Positions 40,101 to 52,100 of a DNA stretch of 64,000 nt are shown piece after piece. The DNA comes from Membranipora membranacea (taxonomy: Eukaryota; Bryozoa; Gymnolaemata; Cheilostomatida; Membraniporidae), in assembly GCA_914767715.1 (NCBI GenBank), contig OU612068.1, positions 23,188,001 to 23,252,000 of the forward strand, given 5' to 3'. How positions within the stretch are numbered: the stretch's first letter is position 1; each line of letters starts with the position of its first letter. Under the pieces are notes generated by a model that did not search any database, was not told where the DNA came from, and worked only from the letters and a program-made list of their open reading frames with translations. The position numbers were made by a program, and so were the translations under genes.

Positions 40101-43100
40101 ACATTATCGGAGGAGCCGTTTAATTGATGGCGAAATATTAAATAAAATATCGATACAGTCCCATTGATCCCCTTACTTCTCAGACTGTAATCAGATAGAT
40201 ACTTAGCCTAAGGCTATAACTCTGTTGCAGCAGCAGCAACATAAATTCTCATCTCGTGCCTCTCAAAACCAACTGGCCAATATAGACGAGCTGAACATAT
40301 GCCTGTCAAATACACACACGGAATTTACATTCACATTTCTTCTCGATCAGCGGCACCGACTGCTATTGTTTAACGGCTACCTGGTATCCTACTTTTAAAG
40401 GTCAAACTGCCAGTGTTTGTGTGTTGGGTTTGCTACGATAACTTAGACTATAATGCACAGCCCAGATCTAAAGACCCGGTCTTGAAATATGAACCTAGTC
40501 AGTAAGCAGGACTCGTAGTTGGGCGTGAAAATGAATAACTTTTAGTCAGGTTAGCAAGGTTTCCAGCCATTGAGACACATAGCAGCATCTTGACGGCGAT
40601 TTTGTAACTAACCCGGATACCAGTGGTTGCTCAATTTTGAAGAATTGCTGTAATGAATCCCTAAATTGTTGGCTTTCTAAGTCTTAATGATTTATTCCCA
40701 GCCATCTAATTGATTTATCACCAAATTTGATACAAATCTAATTCAATTTTATTGAACCACACGAGTAAATGAACTCATCGGTGGCAAAACTTATATAAGG
40801 TGGGGTTGGGATTGACGTGATTGATTCAATCTGTGATACTCCCTGATCAAATTGATGACAGGCAATCCAACTACTCATACACACTCCTCCTGGTCATGAT
40901 TTATGTTAATTGTTTGTGAATCATAATATTTTGTCTTTTTATGTGATTAAAATTGGCAGCAGCTTGTCCTACCAATGGAGACAATTGATTAATAGGCTAT
41001 TGTCTATGGTGTTAGGTACCTGTGAACATTTCTGGGAACTTATAACAGATTACATGTTTGCTTACCAAAACATTGCATTTAACGGAGGAACACAAATTCG
41101 TAATGTTCATGAAGACTTGCAACACTGAGTCTTGTGGATTGGTTACATGAGGTCTTTCAATAGACTGCTGACAAGCTTTGCCCACCAGTCCTATCAGTTT
41201 TCATCAACTGCTGGTCTTGCAATGGTCATTTCCTATAATCTCCAACTATCCTATGCAAGGATGACTTCTAACTCAGCCTGTGTGTACAAAGGAAATAGAG
41301 GAAGCTTCATAAGTTCTCACAGTAACCTGTAACTTAGAGGCTAGTGATGTGAGTCACTGTACACAGTGAGGATGATGCTCTCTGTCCTGCTTTTTGTGAT
41401 ACTGAAATACAGAAACGATGTTTCACAACTCATCTTTCCGATTGTGATAAGAGAAGACAAAGCAGTATCTCAAGTTGATGTTTAACCTCATAAAACACTG
41501 ACTGAGCAACAAGCGTGTCAGGTGATCTTGCCAATCTACAAGACAATGCTTGGAGCTCTTACTTCAGTCCGCTGCACAATAGGTGAAAAATGATGTTAGA
41601 TAACAGTGCTGAGCTTTTGTCATTACCAGTAACTCCTATAGGAAAAAACAGTAAACAAACTAATGTGATTCATAAAGCATCCATGTTCATGTAGAAACTT
41701 TGGAGTTGAAAGGGAAGTCATTATGGCGAGTTCATTGGTTTTGAATAATAGACTCACCTCATCAGTATTCATTTTTTTTAAAACATAGTACACTACTTAA
41801 CATTTTTGCATATGTTTTCATGTGCTGCAACGCTGTCATTGCATATGGTATACTAGGTGTCATTGGCAGCGCATTAAGCGAGCAATCAACATGGTCCTAT
41901 CCAATATCATCAGCAATGAATCTATATATGTATGCTGGTACACTCATGTATATATCTATATTACACATGGGATTGAACATGAATTAAGTTAATTACGGGT
42001 TTGTGCCAGGAGCAGGGACTTATAGTTTAGGTATTAGCTGGGAATGTGTAATTATCCTATCTAACCCCCATGATAAACAGGAGTGCTTCTTACTACACTG
42101 TCCAGTTGTGTTTCATGTCTAATAATGTGGTCACATGATCATCTCAGACACGATTCATGTCTCAGGTGATGTTCCTGTCAAGTAAAAATGTGTATGGATG
42201 GTTATTATACATGTATTATGGGTGCTCTGAATGATTTAAGGTCATGATTTATTTACTGATAAGCCTTGTTATGAATATTTATCCTTCCACAATCTTAGAA
42301 TAACATGAAAACTAATGTCGCCTTGTCACTGATGAGTAATGAATCTGTCTAATAAGAATAATGAGTCAATGGGCAGACAACTCTGTAATGTAGAGCAATA
42401 GTATCCCATGATGCAATTTTTTAATGGCAGTTTCTGAGTGAGGCAAACCCAAAAAGAGAATACAATAAATGTTTTTATATTTTACAGGTATACACAATGC
42501 TATGGTGCTGGTATGTGCTGCCCTGACTGATCATAAGATACTGTTTACCTCTCAGAGTTATAACCGACTAGCAGATACAAGCAACGCTCTGTCTGCACTC
42601 CTCTATCCCCTCAAATACAGGTCAGTGAGGTCCACCTCCATTATGCGTGTCACATGACCATATTGATATCTAGATATTTTAAAGAAAGCACCGGAGATTT
42701 ATATCTTTAATTTGACATGAGGCTATACCAGAGACAATGGATATTATCTATAGTCTCTGGCTATACTGTAGTTTGCATTTACAATAATTTAGCTTTACTG
42801 TTCCTTTGGGTTAGCCGCATTTAAAATTGTGATTACGCCTCTAAATACCTGGCCGATCGCTTATGAAAAACATCGTGGACAACAACTATCAAAACAGGAC
42901 ACAATCATGGTTACCGATGGTGCACTCCTTCCCTCATTTATGATTGTTTGCTGGAATATTTTATGAGGTGATTCCAGTCTAGTATGCTTTCATCTCCATA
43001 GTTTAATGATGCCTAACCCGCATGGTCTTTGACTTTGCACTGGCATGCACTCCGTTGCAGAAATGCTAAGAATTCTACATTAGGCTAAATGGAACTAGAT

Positions 43101-46100
43101 GAATTCCACAGAGTGCTGATAATTTGCTATCTGATTAACTCTAGTTTATTTACTCCATACCGACCTGGCACTGAGGACCGCTCTCACTTTGAGATGATGG
43201 CATGCCCTTGTAAGCAGCTGCTGTGATTATTTGTTAGGTTTGGCACTAGCCTATGATTTCAAAAGCTATTTTCAGGCACAAGTGCTCTCAAACCGTGTTT
43301 GATGTTTTCCCATCCCTCCAGTTATCATAAGATGTTTTTTAAGTCAACATACTGCAGTTAACTAAATTAAGATATATAGAAGATAAATAGGCAATAATTG
43401 CACAACTTTGGCACGCTACCTTTTGTTCATTACATTTTTGATGGCACTGTTTCTCCGAGCTTCAAAGAACTTCAAAGAATTAGCTAACTAGCCAGTATCT
43501 ATTGGCATCAGTTTTATGATTATTTTAAATGTGCACTCCTCACTCGAAATTCAAGAAACTCAATACCTTGGTGTGAATATCCAGCTGTTGGTTTGCTAGC
43601 AAACATGGCATAATCTCAGTAAATATCCATCGCGGCGCTACATCCCTATTCGTGTCAGCCAAATGGTAGCTTATAAAAGGGCGCAAAAAATAGGTCAAAC
43701 TCGGCCGCTCATAACATTGATACATGTCTAACAGAATATATAAGTATATATATAATATAAATGTATATCATTGATGTTTTATATTACAGTTATGTGTACA
43801 TCCCTCTGCTGCCGGCTGCCTTAGTGGAGGTGTTGAGTACGCCCACACCATTTATAGCTGGTGTACACTCCTCAGTGAGGAATGAGGTACTGGACTTACT
43901 CGATGTGATTATAGTGGACTGTGACAGTGGTAGAGTAGTTATACCTGAATGTGTACACATACCTACCATGCCTGAGCCTATGAACACTCGTCTACTAGAG
44001 GGTCTTAGTTTGGTAAGTACTATGCATTATTGATAGGCAAGTTTTTTGGGCTGATGTTGGAAGATCTATTGCCATCATAATAAGAATGAATCATCTCCAA
44101 ATGTAATTTTGGTCAAGTCTTCCTTCGAGATGATGATTAGATCTTTGAAACATAATTTGTGCAGACCGTTCAGTGCGGACCATTCTCAGAATGATCTGCA
44201 CTGAACAGTCTGTACATTCCCAACCTATTTTTTTTCTTTTTTCGTCATGAACTGAACTGCGATACGTGTTTCTGCCTGAGCTTGATTCATTAGCTAGTGA
44301 GAGTCTGTCAGGACAGGCCACTATACCCAAACATAACAACACAGAGTAAGGATCCTTACTCTGTGATATCAAATAGCCACTTTAGCATAGGTTAATATAT
44401 AATATATAATGGAAACTCATGAAATATCGCTTGATTGTAGCTATTGGAACGCAGAAGCGATTATCGAGTTCAATCAAGCTTCGTCTGAGTTTCCTTGACC
44501 AATAAATGGCTCATTTCAGAGGTTAACACCCACACTATCCACAGGATATCATGATCTATTTCAGTTAGGCTTCATTAAACATGGTATCGGCAATCGTTAT
44601 GTCATCTAAGGATGTTGCCAAAAACTTAATACCTACGTTTCACATGGATTGTTAGGGCTGTAAGCTAGTCCATCCAGTAGCTGGTAAAGGCGTTCTGTCA
44701 TCAACCACCCCCATGGTGGTTAGTTGATGATGGAATGACACTACCAGCCAACTATATACTCAGACTAGTGAATATTTATTGAAAATTTAAATTAGGATTT
44801 TGAAAGTTACACATGTTTAGAAAAATTGCGCTAAGTGGAATTTGACATGCAACTGCTTTGTAGTTTAGTGAACAAGGTTGAAATTGGTATCTAGAGTAAG
44901 ATTTTCTGCTTTACAGGGTAATGATCATTGCATAAGGTTGCATTGGTCTTTACCACCCCTCTCATTAAAGAGAAAGTTTAGATCTAGCTCTAAAAGACCT
45001 AGAAACCCTGAACAGATAAAAACTAGTATTTATATGTTTATGGTTTCTAGGTTTCTAGGTTGCTAGTATTTATATGTTTTTGATCTAACCCGAACACTTT
45101 ATTCTTGCAGGTGCTGAACCCTGACCTGAGTCACGCTGACACAGCCTTCCCTAAGGATGTGAGTAAGACGGCGAACCTGGAGGAGCTGGATAAGGAGATC
45201 AGATCTGTGTTTATTAGATTCTTCGCTGAGCTGTTCAGTGGATACAGAGCCTGTCTACAGATAGTCAGGATACACTCACCACCTGTTATACAATTCCATA
45301 ATGTAAGATTGCCTCCGTTGTCAAAAAGTGTCACCATCTTTGTCATTGTCTCCCCTGTCATACAAGTCAATGGCGTCTGTAAGATAGTCGTCCTTGTCAT
45401 ACTATAGGCCTACAGTGACAATTTTTCTACCATATTTTGACATGGTGTTTTAATTCAAGCCTAATCCCCTGTTAAAATGAATATAAGCCTACTGTGGTAA
45501 AGTTTAGAATAATATGCTGCTAGTGTTGATCACGCAGTTTGGTAGCAACGTGGAACCGCCATGTGGAACAAACGTGGAGCCAGCCATGTAAAATACAATC
45601 ATCATCATGTCCAGAAATGCTCACATGATTGTATAAATGCTATCAGGGAGGCACACAAGTTTGGATGATTTATTTATTTCAGATTATATAAAATTGTAAT
45701 TTTTTATGATAGGATGATAGTTATGTACACTGATTTATTGCCCCTCTGTTCCCAGCTGAAGGGGTCTTGAGACTCGTTAGTCATTTAATCAGACCAAAGA
45801 GATAGAGAGAGCTTCTTGGTATAGACTCTCCACGCAGAGATTGTAGTAATTTAACTGGCTCCAACTTTATAGGGTTGCTGGTAGTGGCATTCCATCATCG
45901 ACCACCTTCTGTCCACAAGATCTGCAAATAGTAAATAATGGATTGCCACCGCCGGCACCCCAGGCAACGTTAGTGCAATTAATCTAGGGTTGTTTCCTAA
46001 ATATGGGAGGCTGGGTGTGAAATAATAACCATTGGTCATGCGCTCATCTGATAATTACTACTACTAATATTATTGTCTATTTGCAGGCCAAGTTTCTTGG

Positions 46101-49100
46101 TATGAGGAATCTTGTGGAGTGTGAGTTCTCTAAGAAAGTTTTGGAGAGCATGTGCTTTGCCTCATTCGTGCAATCCAGAGGTGCTCCTTTTAGAATCTGT
46201 GATATATTTGATGAGGTAGGTGGAAGTTTCATAATATACTCAGTAGTGTGTTAGAATCGCTGCTGTCAGCAAATAAACAATATTAAATACCTACAGTCCA
46301 TTACAATTAACTCATGTGGTTGTATTAGTGAACACAAAAACTGATAAGACATAAAAATGATTATGTAGGCCAGAATGCATTGGCAAAGCACCAAGAAGCG
46401 GTAATGACCACCAAATCAGTTACTGCATTATTATCCAGTCACATGTCAAGTTGTTTGAACTGGAGTTCAAAGCCTCATGGTGTTGACCCACTGTAGGGAC
46501 TATTGTGCTAAAACTGACCACCACATGCATTCTCTAATTCTGTTTCACCAGCGAGTTGTCATTGTCAGTCATGATGGGTCATAATTGTGTTTTCATGATT
46601 AATTATGATGATTTGCAGTCAAAAGCCTAAATTGCAAATTGACTTTGACATAAGTATGCTAGTTATTGGTGCAATGTCCCAAAGGCAAGAGAATGTACCC
46701 AAAATTGTTTACATTCCTCCACCACCACCGCAGTTCCGACATCATATGATAGTTTGGTATTTGGCTGGCTGCTGGATATCAGCCCATACTACCAGCAGAA
46801 TACCAAGTAGTCCTTGATGATCCTGCCTGCTCTAGTATGTTGTTAATTACTAGAGCATTGGAGGTAATAAGATGAGTTATTAGGAATCGCTCAACCTCAA
46901 CGGGTCAAACCTGTGAGAGGTGAGGTACGGCTAGCCATGGTTGTGGGGGTATGGATAGATGCAATCTTGAACAAACATTGGTCATACACTCTGCACCACT
47001 ACCATCATAAAAACCAGGATGCTCTTTGTAGATGAAAGACAACTCCTTACTCCAAAATTTTCGATCTAGACTAATAATGCTCAATAAATATGTTGTTATT
47101 GTTATTTTGACAGGTATTTGCATCACTCTCCGCGGCTTTTCACGAGGAACAGGTCGATCCTAGTCTGGTATATTCACATATAAAGAAAATAGCGAACACT
47201 CTCTATAAAAACGTAAGATTCTAACCTAGTCTTTGTCTAACTTATCTTATCATTCTCAAGCTCTCTTTTTTCCTTTTCTTCATTTTTTTATGCACTATTC
47301 AGAAAACATTCCGCTATCGGAATGAAATTGACTGCCAATAAAAGTGTTGAAAAATCGAAAAGAAAAAAAAACCAAACTCAAATCTAGGGATATACTGTTG
47401 GACTGCTGGAATACTAGTTAGCTAGTGTAATATAAGAGTTTAGATCCTAGATCTGAGAAACAAGAAGCTGTGTTTTTGCATTTCATATCCAAATTATTAT
47501 TATTATTATCAAGTGGAGTCGTGCATAATGTGTGGCTGTTAATGGTCAAGTAGTTTTTAGCATTGATTATATCCTGCAAATAATTCATTTTTCCCTTATG
47601 CGATAGGCTCATGTTCGATGCGTATAACTGAGAGCTGACTGACTGATATTTTTAATGTTATATTTTTCAGGAGAATCCTAGCAGTCAGCTGTTTACAGAT
47701 AAGATACCGAAGCCGACAGCTGGTGCCTTCTCTCGTATACATCTGCCTAAGTTCCCAATCATAGACTGGGTTCATGTGCAGGAGATTGTGGATAAGAGCC
47801 AGACCAAGAGAGATGGCTATGAAAAGTAATTTTTTGAGCCATCATGATTGTATTATTATACCCTTTCTATATTGGTGTATATAATAGACAGTTTTCTGAG
47901 CTCTGATATAGGCCTCAATTTGGAATTGTCCTCTCTCCAGTTTGGTACTTTTAACCCACGCCGCATAGGAAAAACGTGCTGAAAAGAGGGTTATCTTGAA
48001 AACCACTATAGGATAAAAATTGTTTTTGATTTAGAATCTGCAACATTGAAAACTCATAATGAGCAATGTTTGGTAAATAGTCAATTATAGCATTCTCTGC
48101 CAGTTTTGCGGACAATTTGGCAGAATCTTTCATGAGTTTCGTCACTAAAATTAAGACTTATCAACAGTCAAGCCTCCAATGATTTGGAAACCCTGTCTCC
48201 CAGGGTTTTCAATGGTGCAGACTCTGAATCAAAAATCATTTTTATCCTAGCATCAGCGGTTTTAAAGATAACCCTCTTTCAGCAGGTTTTTCCTATGCGG
48301 CGTGGGTTAAAAGTACCAAACTGGAGAGAGGACAACTCCGAATTGGGGCATAAATAAGAGCTCAGAAAACTGTCTATATTGGAACCAAGGCTGTCAGAAT
48401 CTTCAGAAAGTTCGAATTGAGATTTATTGACTGTGATTTTTTATTGTATTTAACTGGTAAGCAAGTGAAAAGAATCGAGGTATTGCACAATTTTTTGGGA
48501 TTTCCATGAGTTTCTTAGTTTTCATGACGAGTGTCTTTAATTGTATTTTTTATTATTTAGACACACACAACACCTCAAGATTCCATCACAGAGAATAGTA
48601 CCGATGGGTATGAGTCTGAACAAGCAGACTTCTTATCAGGCCAACCAGACTAGGAGGCTGGAGGTCTTACACAACTGTGTCAAGTTTATATTCGAAAACA
48701 AAATCTCAGACGCTAGGAAGGTACGTTGTGGTTTGTATTTTGGGTTTGTTTATTTTGCAATTTTTATGATAAAAATATCAAGGGAAAGGAAAAATGTTAT
48801 TGGACTGAGGTTTGGACTATATAAAAAAAATGACAGGATTACAAAAATATATTGACAGTGTTTGTAGAGTTGTTGCGACACTATTGACAGTGACGATTGA
48901 GGTAGGACAGTTTACATGACAGTATTGACAGTGTTTGTGACAATATAATGTGGAGGACTGTTTTAACAAAAAAATAGACTATAAACCATGTCTATTATCT
49001 AACTGGACCTCCTTCTGGAGCGTCGGGACCTCCTTCGTCGGCGGCGACCTCCTCTTCTCCTTGAGCTCCTCTTTCGGCCACGTCGAGACCTCCTTCGAGA

Positions 49101-52100
49101 TCTACGCCGCCGGCTGCTCCTCCTGCCTCTCCTGCTCCTCCTCCGCCTCCTTCGAGATCGGCTTCTGCTCAAGACAAAGACAATGCCAAATTATTTGTGG
49201 GAATTGTACAGCAATACTACAATATGTCATGTTTCAAAGCATGCAAATACATGGCTCTACAGCTTTCCATGGTTTAACACATTGTGGGAGTCATTAAATT
49301 TGGGTACTATATTCATATGTGTATTAATATCCCTACCTCCTTATCCTCCTATGGCCGGACCTTCGGCGTTTGCGGCGCCTCTTCCGGCCCATTTGCTGAT
49401 CGTCGTCATTCTCACCCTTGGCTACGGTGCGACGTCTTTTAGGGCCAGAGGCTACCTTACTAGCAGACCTTCCTCGTCTACATTTTATGGTACCCTCCAT
49501 ACTGGGGGACTCCAAGGTTCCCCTCATCAGGGCGCCTTCTGTAGAGGAATTAAGCAACCATTAGCCCAGAGTCAAAAATCAACCAAATAGTTATTGAAGT
49601 TCAAATTTGATAAAGTGAGCCAATTGATTTATGATGGGAAATTGTTTTTTTTAAATCAAATAATATTTTTATAGGTTAGGATAATTAATTGTAAAGTATT
49701 TTACCTTTTGCCTTTCCAACTCGGGATCTTGATCGTGATGAGCCCATGTTGACTCTGGATGATCATTCTCCTCTCTTCACCCTCCTTATATACTCCGCCC
49801 TGACCTCTTGTTGGCTGCCAGGAACAATGACTACCACTCTCTGATTGGTCAGGAAATTCTCTCATTGTCTGGGATTGGTTGCCTTGGTTTCATTGTTTTT
49901 TATTGGTGAAAACCCCTTTTTTGGCAAAAAAATGATTGGCCGCTTTTTTATTTTCTGAAATAGATATAATACAAAACCTGATGACATCATCTGTTTTGGG
50001 GTGATAATATTAGGTATAAAAGGGTTGTGCGCTCTTGTCATCCATTTAGAATGGCTTCAACAAAAATAAGTTTTGATATGACAAATTCTCAAGGGTTTCG
50101 AAAACACAATGTACTGATGGACTTCCTTGGCATTTTGTCCATTGAAGATTCATAAGGCTGTTAATGATGTTGCTATAATTAATATCTGATTTTGGAAGCG
50201 CTTAATAATCTGTTGTGCACATTCTATTTGTAGATTTACCCCGCAGTTGTACGAGCTCTCAAAAACAAGACAGCTCGACACGCTCTCACAGAAGATTTGA
50301 AATCTCACGCTGCTCAAAATAAGTGTATGCTGGATCACCAGCAGTTTCTCATGGTGGTCAAAATCTTCAATGCTCTTCTACAAAACGAATCACCTCTAGA
50401 TGAAAATGGAATCGCCGCTCAACTTCTACCTCTTGGAGACACATTTTATAGAGTAAGTCTAGGGATTTGGATAATACAGCTAATAACAATATTATAAAAC
50501 TATTCTACATAAAATAGCTTCATCAGTGCAACCGAATCGCAGTATTGGGGTGGGTCCAGCTCAGTATTGGGGTGGGTCCAGCTCAGAATTGATTAGAATT
50601 GCCTGGTATTAACATCGTTATATGTATGTACTTTATACAAATATGATTTTTGTCAGCTGAAGTACGGCAAACATTGTTTGCTGTGTTTCACATTAGCCAT
50701 CTGGTCTAGACTTCTGACATTCATCAGGAATGCAATGTGCAGATGAATGGGGCAACTGACCAACCCCTGTCATAAATATTCAGGCTAATTACCAATTTTT
50801 ACAATGTACTGTGTACCGTAGTGCATCTGTGCGTGCATGTGCATGTGAAGGAAATATGCAGGTGCACGGCTGTAGTACTGCTGCAAGACAGGCACACTAG
50901 GATATATGGGTATTATACCCATATATTCCAGTCAGACAGTTGGACAGTCAGAGTCAGACACTGTTGTGTAATAGAATGCTTGTCTGATTGATTAAAGATA
51001 TGCCGATAATGAGACTTATCCTCTAACTTATCACCATCTGTATATTGTGTGATGATCAGGCTGTCATCTGGTTAACGGCTTTGATGGTCGAGAAACAGAT
51101 TGCCAGATCTCTTTGGGTCAGGAGGGGACAATCTAAACATTTACATTACCAAATTACGCTCGGCTACAGCCTAAAAATGTATAACCCCACCATAAATTAA
51201 ATTTAAGTCTATCATTTGAGATGATTACTTTCCCAAGTTGAATTACCTACGACATTATGCAACTGTTGTTGTAGAAATTATCACCTGGGGTGATGCAGTT
51301 CGCATACACATGTATACAAGAACACGCTGTCTGGGGAAACCAACAGTTCTGGGAGTCAACATTCTTTGAGGAGATCCAGCGACAAATCAGAAATCTATAT
51401 CAGAGTATTTATAAGGAGAGAAATTCAAGACCACCATCTGCGCAGGTACGTTATCTGGCGCGAGTAGTTTTTTCCAGCATGCCCATAGGTAAAAGCTAGT
51501 TTATATGTTTATACTTGGCCCAATTTTGGTCCATTTGTCAGCATTCTGAGTTGCCCCCTTCCACTGGTCACACCGGAGCAACTAGTTTACAGGTTTACTG
51601 GATCAATCTTGTTCTAGTATATACCCTATGCAATGGGCAGATAGTTGTTCCCTTTAACTTCTACAGCACAATGTTTGTTATATCCGCTTAAAATATTTGT
51701 CCTAATAGACCATTTGAAAACCCTCCACAAGCCACCATAACACCAACATCAAAAACAATTAACTCTATCCTCCTGTCAAAAAGCATGCAATGCCACATTG
51801 AACGATATCACAAAAATATTTCTGACAGCTTTGTATATCCAAAACTTTTGAACTGAAACTTATTAACTTGTAATTTAAAAGGGAGCAGCACTAGCAACGA
51901 GTAGCTCTTCCTCTGAGCTCAGTGTAGGAGGAGACTCCGGCAGTAGACGACCCAGTAATACATCATCTAATCAGTCAGCTCACTCTATTATACAGCCATC
52001 ACCTAATCAGGGAGAATCGCTAGTCACAGAGGATGTCAGTGCTTTAGATATAGCTGCAGAAGAGGTGAGTGGAAAGGCAACTTCTCTGGCATCAGTTTGA

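Larger units (their letters stand above)
38255..42487 (+). other. SBF1: Largest SBF intron (intron 5)
   Basis: A 4.2-kb intron between two DENN exons. I find no nested coding gene. It contains micro-palindromes at 38564 and 39755, a family 3 remnant at 39067 and a poly-G run near 38300. Short ORFs at 39234-39470, 40910-41128 and 41132-41332 carry no recognisable motif. Confidence 0.7.

Noticed and set aside
48950-49590. Two plus-strand ORFs (115 and 135 codons), one rich in Ser and Cys
   Set aside because: They are antisense shadows of the arginine-rich exons. Arg codons read backwards give Ser, Pro and Ala runs. They lack splice logic, while the minus-strand exons have start, stop, splice sites and promoter.
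50897-50930. Palindrome around GGGTATTATACCC
   Set aside because: The flanks show only AT-repeat similarity, not a convincing 7-base duplication.
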